Numbered from the stretch's first letter, positions 26,368 to 35,437 are shown. The stretch is DNA of 64,000 bases from Caenispirillum bisanense (GCF_900230255.1 NZ_OCNJ01000006.1:186001-250000); one strand, 5' to 3'. Program-made: numbers and translations. The notes: generated by a model not told the origin, from the letters alone.

Positions 26368-26933
26368 TAGTCTTTTTTTTCGTCCGGTCGGGCGAAGAGC
26401 AAACCCCAGACATAAAAGCCAACAACCGTCAAATCATTTGCCGGAATCTTGGCAAGGTCGGCATCCGTCACACCGCCGACTTTCGCCGTAACGCCGAGTT
26501 CGGCGCACTCCACTAGGAACATGCGGACCAAGACCAGAGGCAGCACGTCCCATGCATATCCGAAGTCCGCCACTGCATCCATGTATGGCGGATATTCCTG
26601 CAACAGGGCTTCGATATCTGCGAACTCGGCGCTCTTTTCTTTGCCTGGAATTAACATATTTCCGAGTTCTTCACCGAACACCGCCTTAGCTTTCTCGGCA
26701 TCGAATTCCGGGGCATTTTCGGCGATAAGGTCGATACCTTCGTTTGCCGCTTTTACAACACCACCGAAGCCAAGATCAGCAATGCCCAATGTGGCAAGTT
26801 CGCGCTTAACTTTTGCTCTATCAAATACATTCGGCACTCTCAGGCGGTAGACCGGGGCATTCTCTGCCCCGGTTTCCGTGTAATACTCTGGCGTGTAGTC
26901 TACGAGTTCTTTTGTAGAAACGAGTTTTACCAT
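26367..26933 (-). CDS. Tail assembly chaperone (gpG-like)
   Basis: 188 residues, acidic, ending PDEKKD. It lies between the tail tube and tape measure genes, the fixed place for siphophage tail chaperones. The last codons GAA AAA AAA GAC TAA contain a slippery heptamer A AAA AAA two codons before the stop. Frameshifting -1 there would extend the protein by the 26044-26367 frame. By family the short and extended forms bind the tape measure protein and recruit tube subunits. Confidence 0.78.
   Translation of the reverse strand: MVKLVSTKELVDYTPEYYTETGAENAPVYRLRVPNVFDRAKVKRELATLGIADLGFGGVVKAANEGIDLIAENAPEFDAEKAKAVFGEELGNMLIPGKEKSAEFADIEALLQEYPPYMDAVADFGYAWDVLPLVLVRMFLVECAELGVTAKVGGVTDADLAKIPANDLTVVGFYVWGLLFARPDEKKD
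26373..26380 (-). other. Putative programmed -1 ribosomal frameshift site
   Basis: On the coding strand G followed by eight A and then GACTAATGG. In the zero frame this is GAA AAA AAA GAC TAA. After a -1 slip it reads AGA CTA ATG GCG and continues into the downstream frame without a stop. Confidence 0.7.
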
Positions 26934-26965
26934 ATTGTTTGGTTGTCCTTATGGTTTGTCTGATA

Positions 26966-28108
26966 TTAGTAAATGCAGATGTAGGCGCCGCTATCAATAC
27001 CCACGGCGGAGAAACCAGTTTCGGCAGTTACGAGTCCTTCGCGGTCACCCGGATTCAGGCTGGTATACTTGGCGGCGGGGATCGTCACTGCAACGCGGTT
27101 ACCGGCGGTGCTGCCAAAGCGAGCATGCACGACCTGCGCAACGCCATTGCGGAAAGCCGACATAACGTCGCGAGTTGCAACCAGAGTATCGAGGGGATCA
27201 ATCGAACCCGTGATGTTGCGGGACGTGATGATGGCACCGGCAAACCCTTCGGAAGCATTAGGATCGTTCGGGTTGACGACTTCGTTTCCGCTGGTCAAAG
27301 ACAGGCTCGAACAAGCGGCAGCCGAACGGTCAACCAGCGCCTTGCCAGCACGCCACGTCGGCGGGGTCGGTGCGTCAAACGAAATATTCGGAACAGCCGC
27401 GTCAGTCTTGCCGTTGAACATGCCGTTGATTTCGAAAGAGATACGACCCACACCAGCAGCGTCAATGCGCACGCTCCAAGAGCCACGGCATTCGGTCAAC
27501 GTATACTTGGTGCCATCCATGTAAAGGTGTAGGGTGCCGGTCGGAATGTCGTCACCCGAGTAGGGGCTATACAGCACGTGCGCCGGAATTTGCACGTTAT
27601 TGGTGGTGGTTACGGCGGTGCCAAGCGTCTCGACAAGGGTAGCGGTGCCGTCTGCGGCATAGTTGCTGACAAAGGTAAGACCAGCGTCAACGAAGAGCGG
27701 TGCGCCATTCCAGGCGTTGGCGGTGGTGCCGAAATCGGCGGTCGGCAGGGCGGCGGTCGTGGTGGTGCCACCGGTCGCGAGCACAGCCGCAACGGGGGTG
27801 TCGGTGTTGGCAGTCTCACGCATGCCGCAAACTTCGAGGACACGACCGTAAACCGGGGCGGTCCCGGCGGTCCCAGTGCCACGCATGAGGACGCTGAAAG
27901 ACACCGTGGCGCGCATGCCGCCGATGATGGGAGCCGAGGAATCCAGCGAACCGGTATTCTCGTTAGTCTGGATAGTGTTGGCGTCAAATGAAATCGAAAC
28001 GTCTTCGCCCGGAATGTAATCGGCGGCGGTCGGCGCGGCATCTACGCCTGCCACAGTTTCGTGTTTGAACAAAACGGCGCTGTTTCTAGCGCGAATATAC
28101 TTAGTCAT
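26966..28108 (-). CDS. Major tail tube protein
   Basis: 380 residues, rich in Ala, Thr, Gly and Val, with the tail-tube hallmarks of an N-terminal arm (MTKYIRARNSAVLFKHETVA) followed by beta-sandwich strands such as ISFDANTIQTNENTGSLD and GSWSVRIDAAGVGRISFEI. The position between the tail terminator and chaperone genes fits gpV of lambda, although it is longer than gpV and may carry an extra surface domain (about 130-200). An ATAAATA element (28164-28170) lies 55 nt upstream of the ATG in an otherwise empty 90-nt gap. Confidence 0.85.
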   Translation of the reverse strand: MTKYIRARNSAVLFKHETVAGVDAAPTAADYIPGEDVSISFDANTIQTNENTGSLDSSAPIIGGMRATVSFSVLMRGTGTAGTAPVYGRVLEVCGMRETANTDTPVAAVLATGGTTTTAALPTADFGTTANAWNGAPLFVDAGLTFVSNYAADGTATLVETLGTAVTTTNNVQIPAHVLYSPYSGDDIPTGTLHLYMDGTKYTLTECRGSWSVRIDAAGVGRISFEINGMFNGKTDAAVPNISFDAPTPPTWRAGKALVDRSAAACSSLSLTSGNEVVNPNDPNASEGFAGAIITSRNITGSIDPLDTLVATRDVMSAFRNGVAQVVHARFGSTAGNRVAVTIPAAKYTSLNPGDREGLVTAETGFSAVGIDSGAYICIY

Positions 28109-28198
28109 ATGTCGGGTTACCCTTATGCTAGTGTGGAAATTAGTTGCGTGCGAATCGCAATACTATTTATCAACCACGCGCATTCGGGCGCCCAATAT

Positions 28199-28630
28199 TT
28201 ACCCGACAAATGGATTACCGGTTTCGGTCATGTAATCGACCGCAAACGCAATGCCGATAGTCCCCACACGCTTCGAGGCGCGTGTTTCGTCAATATCGGG
28301 GTTCGTGGTGCTAGTCTCGAAAAGGTCAACGGCAACACCGCCTAGTGTCGGGTCGTCCGCAAGCTTCGCCACCACTTCGCCATATTTGGCGTTCAACGCG
28401 GTGCCGATATCCGTTGCCGACGATTGCACAATGATTTCTACCGGAACCGTCATTCGATACCGTGTTAGACCGTGGTTCGAGTTGTCGGCATCCTGTTCAC
28501 CGTCGTAAACGAGAAATGCCGGATACGGACCTTCGTAAACGTCTTCGGGATTGCGGATCACAGTCCCGCCGAGTTCTGACAGCTTGGCGACAAGGGCTTG
28601 CATAATAGCTTCGCGATAAGTGAGCGGCAT
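28199..28630 (-). CDS. Tail terminator-like protein (gpU position)
   Basis: 143 residues. Features of tail completion proteins: a compact alpha/beta pattern beginning YREAIMQALVAKLSELGGTV, then PAFLVYDGEQDAD and VPVEIIVQSSATDIGTALNA. It sits between the head-tail connector and tail tube genes as in lambda-like phages. It overlaps none of its neighbours but is only 3 nt from the upstream gene. Assignment by position and pattern. Confidence 0.7.
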   Translation of the reverse strand: MPLTYREAIMQALVAKLSELGGTVIRNPEDVYEGPYPAFLVYDGEQDADNSNHGLTRYRMTVPVEIIVQSSATDIGTALNAKYGEVVAKLADDPTLGGVAVDLFETSTTNPDIDETRASKRVGTIGIAFAVDYMTETGNPFVG

Positions 28631-28633
28631 TGT

Positions 28634-28933
28634 TTACAGGTCTTCCAGATAAATGGTGGTCGTGCCTTCGCCGTTATTGCGCACGTCCAGCACGTTGTAA
28701 GTCACACCTTCCACGGCAACACCCCAACCCTTTGCTACGGCTGGAAGTCCGACCGAAGGGCACAACAGCGTCACCCGTTCCGACCGCACCCGACTGCCAT
28801 AGTCACCGGTTGCGTATTCCAGGGCTTCCCGATCCAGGAAGCCGAGGACGGTATAGGACACAGCCGACAGGTCGGTTAGGACGGCGCTGGATGCGAAGTC
28901 CCGGAAGAAGGGGGTTACGTCCTGCCAAATCAT
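28634..28933 (-). CDS. Head-tail joining protein (gpFII-like)
   Basis: 99 residues from ATG 28933, which overlaps the TGA of the upstream small gene (ATGA); longer upstream frames are not needed. The pattern FLDREALEYATGDYGSRVRSERVTLLCPSV resembles small beta-barrel head-tail connectors. It lies downstream of the capsid gene and upstream of the tail terminator gene, the usual connector position. Confidence 0.65.
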   Translation of the reverse strand: MIWQDVTPFFRDFASSAVLTDLSAVSYTVLGFLDREALEYATGDYGSRVRSERVTLLCPSVGLPAVAKGWGVAVEGVTYNVLDVRNNGEGTTTIYLEDL

Positions 28934-29124
28934 TTGCGGCGCCCCCTGCCCTGGCGCTGCGGCGGCGGTGGGTTCGTCAGGGCACCGAGCAACCCGGCTT
29001 CCACCAGCTTTTCGGCAACGGCGGCGGTCATGGTGGCTTTCGCCCCGGCGGGGTAAAAGACCCCGCGCCACCACGCATCCCGCACGAAAACTAGTTCGAC
29101 GGTGGCGGGACGGTCGTTAGTCAC
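28930..29124 (-). CDS. Small phage head-region protein
   Basis: 64 residues. VELVFVRDAWWRGVFYPAGAK followed by a short helix (TAAVAEKLVEAGLLGAL) and a Pro/Arg-rich basic tail (PPPPQRQGRGRRK). A related plan (short beta segment, helix, disordered charged tail) is shared with the neighbouring 69-residue protein, suggesting duplication or related minor head proteins. It overlaps both neighbours. Function unknown. Confidence 0.6.
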   Translation of the reverse strand: MTNDRPATVELVFVRDAWWRGVFYPAGAKATMTAAVAEKLVEAGLLGALTNPPPPQRQGRGRRK

Positions 29125-29326
29125 GGCGGGTCACCTTCGGCTTTTCACGACGGTTCGTCACGGTAGGGGACGGTTCGGCTACGGTCGGGGCGCGATCGGC
29201 AAGACCACGTCCGAGGAAAAAGGCTGCACGGTCGGCCGGTAGCTCCACCACGGAACCGGGTTCGGCGTCGGGATGCCCATACCCCACGACGCAAGCGGTT
29301 TTAAAAATGATTTTCACGTTGTCCAT
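29117..29326 (-). CDS. Small phage head-region protein
   Basis: 69 residues starting MDNVKIIFKTACVVGYGHPD, with PGSVVELPADRAAFFLGRGL and a disordered charged C terminus. The ATG follows AGGAAATACAT. It lies 61 nt downstream of the capsid stop and overlaps the next small gene by 8 nt. Its beta-then-helix pattern matches small proteins often found between capsid and connector genes. Function unknown. Confidence 0.62.
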   Translation of the reverse strand: MDNVKIIFKTACVVGYGHPDAEPGSVVELPADRAAFFLGRGLADRAPTVAEPSPTVTNRREKPKVTRRD

Positions 29327-29387
29327 ATGTATTTCCTAGTCAGTAAAAAGGGCGGGACCGAAGCCCCGCCCCCATCGGGTCAAATGT

Positions 29388-31124
29388 TTACGCGATGATA
29401 TCCTTGATAACGGCAAAGCTTTCGTCGTGGGCGAAAACAAAGTCGCAGTCGAAGAAGGCGCGGAACACATATTCCTGAGTGCCCATGGCAGTATACGGGT
29501 CCGCAACGATTTCCAGGCTGCCGAATTCCGCAAGGTAAACGTCGGCAAAGTTGCCAAAGACCATGGCGGAAAGATTGGTCCCGGTGCCCTTGGTCAGGTC
29601 GGCGGGGACAAGGCTGGTCGAAGCGAGGGTGTAACCATTCAGGTTGCCGCCTTCGTAAATCATACCCGTCCCGCTCGCCTTCTGCGTGGTCTTCATCGCG
29701 CCCACAACCTTGGCGTTGGTCAGGTAACCGAGCGAGCCAAAACCAGCGTTCGCGTGCGAAACCATCGATTCCAGCGCAACCACGTCAGCCCAAGTAATCG
29801 CGCCGCCATTGGCGCCAATGGCATGAACCGGGATACCAGCCTTATTCAGCAAACCGGCGGGAACGTCACCAGTGCCGGAACCTTCGATTACGGTATGGTC
29901 GATCTTGACCGCAATTTCGCGAGCAAGATGGGACTGAATCCAGGAATCCAGCGACGGGCGGGACTGCTTCAGGAGCGCACGCGAAATCCTCACGGTGCCG
30001 TCAACGGTGCGAAGCTGCGTCTTGCGGGAATCGGTGCCGGGGGTCGACGCGGCGGTCGTGGAGAGTTCACCCACGAAACCGACGTTCGCACCCGACGTAA
30101 TAACCGGGAAGCTGGTGCCAGCAACAGCGGGGAACACGGTCGCGCCAAGACGCTTAATGACAGTGTTTGCATACAGCATGTCGATGAGGGAACCGTGCAC
30201 GGTCGGCACGAATTCACCGCCCGCATTCGCGGCGGTTGACATGGTGCGAGACAGAACATCCATCGGGATCACCAGTCCGCCACGAGTATTTTCCTTGCCG
30301 GAAGCGGCTGCGGCGGAGACCTCCCATTCAAAACCACGCTTCGAAGCGTCTACGAGACCTTCCAGGGCGCGCGAAATGCTGTAGGACTGGGCTTCGCGGG
30401 TCGAAAGACCAATATTCGCGGTGGAGCGGATTTCGTTGGCGGTGCCCTGTTCGCGAGCGGCAACGAACTTGCGGAACTCTTCGACAGAAACGCCGAAATG
30501 ATTGGCAATATCAGCGATTTCGTTACGCTTCGCGTCGGCAACCGCTTCAGTCTTGTTTTCGTTTTCCATATTCGATTTTACCTCTATAAATGGAGTTTTA
30601 TGTATTTCGTCACTACGCCCAATACCGACAGTCATATCAGCAGGGATAGCGACCAATGAAATTTCAAGCGGTTTCCATTTGACACGATAAACGTCCAGTC
30701 CATCGCGCATGCCGTCTTGCTTTGACATCGCGGTGATCTGGTATCCGACGCTAATATTGCGCAAAATACCGCCGCGAATGTCTGCGAGGATTTGGCGCGC
30801 CTTTTCCGATTGTCCGAATCGGACTTTGGCACGGCCGCGACCGTCCGGGTCGACCCTCGCGCTTTCCACCACGCCAACCTGATTTTCGATGCTGGCGTCA
30901 TGGTCAACTAAAAAGGGCGCGGCGCCGGAAGCGAGCCAAGTAAGGTCTACTTCGTCGGTGCGGTGCCCGAGTATTTCCATGCCGAAACTGCGGGGATATG
31001 GCTCTTCTGAAGAGAAAGCCAATTCGACCACGTCGGTTTCTGTTTCGTCGGCGTTATCCGCCCGGTTTTCGATTACCGATAGCGTGAAGTTGCGCTGTTC
31101 GGTTTTGTCGTGTTCAATTTCCAT
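29388..31124 (-). CDS. HK97-type prohead protease fused to major capsid protein
   Basis: 578 residues. Residues 1-175 are an S78-type prohead protease: candidate catalytic His75 in FLVDHDASIENQVG and Ser125 in LRNISVGYQI. Residues 186-280 are a charged delta/scaffold-like region, and 290-578 an HK97-fold capsid (NTRGGLVIPMDVLSR, FPVITSGANVGFVGEL, MGTQEYVFRAFFDCDF). The fusion puts protease, scaffold and shell on one chain. An in-frame ATG at residue 186 (30569) is preceded by AGAGGT and could start a separate 393-residue capsid precursor. The first ATG follows ATAAATA at 31130-31136. Confidence 0.9.
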   Translation of the reverse strand: MEIEHDKTEQRNFTLSVIENRADNADETETDVVELAFSSEEPYPRSFGMEILGHRTDEVDLTWLASGAAPFLVDHDASIENQVGVVESARVDPDGRGRAKVRFGQSEKARQILADIRGGILRNISVGYQITAMSKQDGMRDGLDVYRVKWKPLEISLVAIPADMTVGIGRSDEIHKTPFIEVKSNMENENKTEAVADAKRNEIADIANHFGVSVEEFRKFVAAREQGTANEIRSTANIGLSTREAQSYSISRALEGLVDASKRGFEWEVSAAAASGKENTRGGLVIPMDVLSRTMSTAANAGGEFVPTVHGSLIDMLYANTVIKRLGATVFPAVAGTSFPVITSGANVGFVGELSTTAASTPGTDSRKTQLRTVDGTVRISRALLKQSRPSLDSWIQSHLAREIAVKIDHTVIEGSGTGDVPAGLLNKAGIPVHAIGANGGAITWADVVALESMVSHANAGFGSLGYLTNAKVVGAMKTTQKASGTGMIYEGGNLNGYTLASTSLVPADLTKGTGTNLSAMVFGNFADVYLAEFGSLEIVADPYTAMGTQEYVFRAFFDCDFVFAHDESFAVIKDIIA

Positions 31125-31132
31125 GCTTTTAT

Positions 31133-32623
31133 TTATTCATTTGCATCTGTATTCGTGCTAATTAGCAATGCGTCGGTAATACCCTCGATACTAATTCCCG
31201 CTGCTGCCAAGACTTCGCGTTCCGCCGCAAGTCGCGCCACGTGTTCGTCAAAGTCTTTGCCTTGCTCTGCAAGCACGTCGGACAGGGTTTTGATCCCGGC
31301 TTTAATTGCCAGAATCTCGGCGGTTACTTGCTTCTGCGGGTCGACCCACTCATACCCACGTGGAATCCACTTGTGCCGACTGTATTTTTGCGGCTTAAAA
31401 GGGAGCGGAAATTCGCTGGCGTCGGGGCGCGGGATCGTGATACCGCCCGAAAGCAAGGCAAGCGGCAACCACTCTTCGAAAAGCGGTGTGAGGAAGTCAG
31501 TAATCAACCACTGTTGCAGCGTGCGGTAATAGTCAACCTGTTGCAGGCGGAAATGACGGAGCGCGGAATAGTTCACGCCTTCCATGTCGCCTGCCAAGTC
31601 GTTATAGATGTTATTGGTCGAGATACTGATACCGCGCAACTGCGCTTTTACGAATTCGGCGTAATTTGCCGTAGGGTGTTTTGGGTCCGTGAAGCTGTGG
31701 TCAAGGTCGGACGGCAGCAGCCACATTGTGCCGAGTTCGTCATCTACCAGTTTAGCAGCGTCCGTCGTGGCGTCTGTATCAGTATCTAGCCCATCGGCAT
31801 GGCGCTGCTTCAGGTATTCGACGCGGCGCGCGGCATTGCGGGCGGCGGTTACTGCGGCCTCTTCGAATGATTCCAGCATCCCGACGCGAAATGCAGCCGA
31901 CGCAAGCCCCGGATTACCGCGCAAGTCTGTGGGTCTATGAGGGATATACAAATGCCAAATTTCGTCGGCAGGCACGCGCACACGCTTACCGCCGCCGGTC
32001 GTGTCGCGGGGATGGCTTTCAAATAAATGGTAGGCAACGGGCTTACCGTATTGGTTTGTCTCAATACCGGCGCGGATGATATTGCCGTTGTTGAGTTCGC
32101 CGTTATAGTTTTCGTCCAGGTGATCAGGTTCGATCAACTGGAGTGCATACCCGAATTTATTATGCGGTCCCCGGTGCCGACGAATGAGAATTTCACCTTC
32201 GCGGTCGCAAACAGATTCGATAATCACACCGAGAACGTCGGTAAGTGACCAGCGTCCGCAGACGGTAAGATTGCCCTTTTTCGAGAAGGTATACCAAGCG
32301 CGTTCAACAGCCGCAGAATCCACGGTGTCGAGTTTTCCGGCATTATTAAGTGCCTGCACTTGGAGCCTGATACCCGACGGACCGACAACACCCTGTCGGA
32401 GCAACTGAAGACCGCGCTTTGCATAGACGTTATTCTGCGCAAGGTTGCGGCTTTCGTCTCTGGCATGGCGCAGCGTGGCGGTGCTTTCGCGGTAGCTCGG
32501 ACGGCTGGACGTGCCCAGCCACGGGAGCAGTCGCCCTTGCGTCTGTTTGTCAACTTGTCTTTTTGCTTCGGTGGTCGGCGCCTCGTTTTTGGTTCGGCGG
32601 AAAATATCGAAAAGACCCATCAA
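31133..32623 (-). CDS. Portal protein, lambda family
   Basis: 496 residues. The lambda gpB-like signature is clear: DESRNLAQNNVYAKRGLQLL near the start, ESVCDREGEILIRRH, LIEPDHLDE, IWHLYIPHRPTDLRGNPGLA and LKQRHADGLDTD. By family it forms the dodecameric DNA channel at one capsid vertex and docks the terminase. The gene overlaps the stop of the gpW-like gene by four bases. Its own TAA lies inside an ATAAATA element just before the capsid start. Confidence 0.92.
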   Translation of the reverse strand: MMGLFDIFRRTKNEAPTTEAKRQVDKQTQGRLLPWLGTSSRPSYRESTATLRHARDESRNLAQNNVYAKRGLQLLRQGVVGPSGIRLQVQALNNAGKLDTVDSAAVERAWYTFSKKGNLTVCGRWSLTDVLGVIIESVCDREGEILIRRHRGPHNKFGYALQLIEPDHLDENYNGELNNGNIIRAGIETNQYGKPVAYHLFESHPRDTTGGGKRVRVPADEIWHLYIPHRPTDLRGNPGLASAAFRVGMLESFEEAAVTAARNAARRVEYLKQRHADGLDTDTDATTDAAKLVDDELGTMWLLPSDLDHSFTDPKHPTANYAEFVKAQLRGISISTNNIYNDLAGDMEGVNYSALRHFRLQQVDYYRTLQQWLITDFLTPLFEEWLPLALLSGGITIPRPDASEFPLPFKPQKYSRHKWIPRGYEWVDPQKQVTAEILAIKAGIKTLSDVLAEQGKDFDEHVARLAAEREVLAAAGISIEGITDALLISTNTDANE

Positions 32624-33105
32624 TAATAGTTCACTTTCACAGTCTGGACAATTTGGCGCCCCTTCTTTTGGCGGACTTCAGCGGCAAGGCGTTTCTCAAG
32701 TAACAGCAGGTCGGCAATCGGGATTTTCTTCAGGGATCGTCCCGCAATCTCGTATTCCGCCACGCCGTCGGCAGCCTGTCCGGAAAGCACCGCCCGCACC
32801 GCCGCAAGGTCTTTCTCGGCTTGCGTCCGGGGATCGGTGGCGGTGGTCTGCAACATGGGGTCGGGGGCAACGGTCAGGTCGAAGGTCTCCACCGGGTATC
32901 GATCGGCACCCGACGTGGCGAAGACATGCACACGGTAGAGCCCCGGTGACCATCCGGCGGTTTCGGCACCCGACCACGCGAAGGCACCGCCATTATCTGC
33001 GGTTTTGGTGATCTGCTGCGGACCAACAGCCACCCACAATCCGGTGAACGTCGAATCAGCGTATGTAAACGTATGGGAAACACTATCCCCGGCTTGAATT
33101 TTCAT
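32620..33105 (-). CDS. gpW-like head completion protein with extra N-terminal beta domain
   Basis: 161 residues. The C-terminal 65 residues (TQAEKDLAAVRAVLSGQAAD through KIPIADLLLLEKRLAAEVRQ) match the helix-hairpin-helix plan of lambda gpW, and the gene sits exactly between large terminase and portal genes as W does. The N-terminal 95 residues are an Ig/BppU-like beta domain (SVSHTFTYADSTFTGLWVAV, GWSPGLYRVHVFATSGADRY) absent from lambda gpW. The start ATG overlaps the terminase TAA by a shared A-rich stretch. The head-tail role is from family; the extra domain may decorate the connector. Confidence 0.7.
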   Translation of the reverse strand: MKIQAGDSVSHTFTYADSTFTGLWVAVGPQQITKTADNGGAFAWSGAETAGWSPGLYRVHVFATSGADRYPVETFDLTVAPDPMLQTTATDPRTQAEKDLAAVRAVLSGQAADGVAEYEIAGRSLKKIPIADLLLLEKRLAAEVRQKKGRQIVQTVKVNYY

Positions 33106-34959
33106 TTATCTGGCACCAAAAGTTTTGCTTAAACTATTTATCCGACTTTGTGGTTTGCCTGTATTTTCGTTCGTTTTGGCAGTCTCGACCGCCTGCGACA
33201 GGTTGCGGGCAATCTGCGGAAGGCTGTATTCCGTGCGGATCATTTCGAACAGAGCAATATTGTAAACGCGCACGTCAAATGCTTCGTGTCTTGTGCCTTT
33301 GTCTACCACGTCCCAACGACGCTTATTTTGCACGTTGACTTTGCGCTTGTTGGTCAACTGTGCAAAGTAGTCTTCGCCGTAGATTTCGCGGTTCGGGAAG
33401 AAGCAATAACCGGGGGCAGTCGGGTCTTTTATGCGCAAAGACTGGACATGACGGGTTCTTGCCGCGTCGGTCCCGATGCGCCAAAAGGTCAAGTCGGCTT
33501 GCTTGCGGACGGCGCCGGGGCGGTTGTCCCAAATGGGTTTGCTGATGCCGTCAACGCCTTTTATTGCATACCAATTCCGGCGCCTTTTGCATTCGGCAGC
33601 CACGATGTTGGTAACGTTGCCGTCGGAACAGTCCAGGGCGAACGCTGCGATACCAAGTTGTGCGCCATCGGCGCGCTTAAACTTCGTGCTTGACACACCG
33701 TCGAGGGCTTGCCACGTCTCGACTTGGCCGACACTTCCGGGAATAATCAAATAGTCGAGTGACCAGCTTCGCCCGGCTTGGTCCCACCCCACTATTTCGA
33801 CTTCCACACGGGGATTTGTTTCGGAAGTCTGAATATCTCCCGCCGCCGTGACAACGATTATGTCATTGGGTAGGGCATCATTCGAATACGGGTCGCGCCG
33901 GTCGAGGAATCCGGCGGAATCTATGGCTTCCTCGGCTTGCGCCCATGGCAATCCAAGCACAGTATTATGAAAGGCTTGGCGCGCCGCGAAGTCGCCCTTA
34001 CTTTCGATATATTCGCGTGCCATTGCTTCGAGCGTGAGATACGGTAAAGCAAGGCTAGTAATTTGAAATCCAGCCGTGCCGTTGCTCGGCGCAGTAGCTT
34101 GCCAGTATCCAAGTTCGATCACTTCCAGGCGGTCGGCATCGCTCCACCGTGCATCGCAGTGTTTGCAGCCGTAATAGGCGGTTCCCGGTAAACTGGCGCC
34201 GGTTCGCGGGTCCCGCTGCCAACCAACTTGTGACCATTCGAGCGGCTGAAAGGTTCCGCATGCCGGGCACGGCACGTGCCACAGACGCTTATCCGAACGG
34301 TCGTAATGCGTTTCGACTTTGCTGTGTCCCGCAATCGTCGGCGTGCTGCAAATAAAACGCTTCTTTTCGGCTTTGTATTGCTGGCTTCTTTTGGTGCCGA
34401 CGGCAATAGGGCAACCCTCTTTACCATTTTTCATTCTGTCGACTTCGTCAAAGAACAGAAATGGCACCGTGCGGCTTGACAAATTGTTTTCATTCTCGGT
34501 GCCGAGGACTGCCATGTAACCGCCGACGAAATGCTTAATACCGATCGTGTCATCTGTAATCAGGTCACCGACCACCGGGTTAGCTTCCAGCATCGGCGCA
34601 AGCTTTTCCTTCGCCGTTTCCTCGGCTTTACCATCCGTGGGCAAATAAAGCACCATCGGTCTGCCGTTAATCTTCGCAGAATACGCCATCAGGGCAAACA
34701 TAATGGTAGAAATACCGGATTGGGCGCACTTTTGCGTTACTATGGTGTGGATTTCTGGGTCTTGCCACGCCTCGAAAATCCCACGTTGAAACGCCATCGG
34801 CACGAAAGTTTGACCACGCTTGGGGCCGTCCCACAGCGTTAGTTCCGTGCTGCACCAGTCCAAGGCGGTGGTGCTGACAGGGAAAGACATTGCGGCGCAA
34901 AATGCCGCGATTATTGATGATGCGTTATCAAAGCTTGCGCAGTTGGTCGGCTGTTTCAT
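33106..34959 (-). CDS. Terminase large subunit, GpA family
   Basis: 617 residues from ATG 34959; a TTG at 34986 and an ATG at 34890 are also possible and none has a good ribosome-binding site. ATPase region: TIVTQKCAQSGISTIM in place of a Walker A loop, VPFLFFDEVDRM as Walker B. A Cys cluster (CPACGTFQPL and CKHCDARW) fits the GpA zinc-binding linker. The nuclease half follows (VVTAAGDIQTSETNPRVEVE). By family it cuts cos or pac DNA and powers packaging. It overlaps the small subunit gene by about 30 nt. Confidence 0.92.
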   Translation of the reverse strand: MKQPTNCASFDNASSIIAAFCAAMSFPVSTTALDWCSTELTLWDGPKRGQTFVPMAFQRGIFEAWQDPEIHTIVTQKCAQSGISTIMFALMAYSAKINGRPMVLYLPTDGKAEETAKEKLAPMLEANPVVGDLITDDTIGIKHFVGGYMAVLGTENENNLSSRTVPFLFFDEVDRMKNGKEGCPIAVGTKRSQQYKAEKKRFICSTPTIAGHSKVETHYDRSDKRLWHVPCPACGTFQPLEWSQVGWQRDPRTGASLPGTAYYGCKHCDARWSDADRLEVIELGYWQATAPSNGTAGFQITSLALPYLTLEAMAREYIESKGDFAARQAFHNTVLGLPWAQAEEAIDSAGFLDRRDPYSNDALPNDIIVVTAAGDIQTSETNPRVEVEIVGWDQAGRSWSLDYLIIPGSVGQVETWQALDGVSSTKFKRADGAQLGIAAFALDCSDGNVTNIVAAECKRRRNWYAIKGVDGISKPIWDNRPGAVRKQADLTFWRIGTDAARTRHVQSLRIKDPTAPGYCFFPNREIYGEDYFAQLTNKRKVNVQNKRRWDVVDKGTRHEAFDVRVYNIALFEMIRTEYSLPQIARNLSQAVETAKTNENTGKPQSRINSLSKTFGAR

Positions 34960-35437
34960 TGATATATTCAAAAAGTCTTTCGTCAATCATGGATTTGATT
35001 TTTCTCGGGTCCTTTTCGCGCGCGAGGGCATCGGCAATTGAAGAGGAAAAGTCACGGATGCGGTTGCTCAAATGATTTCCGAGTTGCGCGGCTGCGTCTT
35101 CCACGGCTTTTCTGGAAACAAGATTGCCAACAAGCTTTTCGTATTCGGCTTCGGCTTTGAGCGCGTTGTAATGCTCGCGCTTGGCTCGGCTTGTGTTGTA
35201 TGCGGGGGCTTTGTCTTCGGGATCGTCAGTGGAAGATTGCCCCATGCGCTGCTTGTTGGGCTGCTGGTTGTCGTTAAGTATCCGCGTTGCCTCGGCAAGC
35301 GAAATCTTCCCGGCTCCATAGCGTGGCACGCCGTATTTCTTCACGAGATTGCAGATTGTGACCCGAGTTACACCGCGCATACGGGCGAATTCCGCCTGTG
35401 ATATCAGGTCTTCGGGTAATTTATGTGCGTCGTCCAT
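34928..35437 (-). CDS. Terminase small subunit (Nu1-like)
   Basis: 169 residues from ATG 35437, preceded by ATAAATA (35443-35449). The N-terminal winged-HTH pattern is typical of Nu1: LISQAEFARMRGVTRVTICNLVKKYGVPRY. A middle segment (KREHYNALKAEAEYEKLVGNLVSRKAVED) matches the coiled oligomerisation region. By family it recognises the packaging site and delivers it to the large subunit. The 313-nt interval upstream carries several inverted repeats and is a good cos candidate. Confidence 0.88.
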   Translation of the reverse strand: MDDAHKLPEDLISQAEFARMRGVTRVTICNLVKKYGVPRYGAGKISLAEATRILNDNQQPNKQRMGQSSTDDPEDKAPAYNTSRAKREHYNALKAEAEYEKLVGNLVSRKAVEDAAAQLGNHLSNRIRDFSSSIADALAREKDPRKIKSMIDERLFEYINETADQLRKL

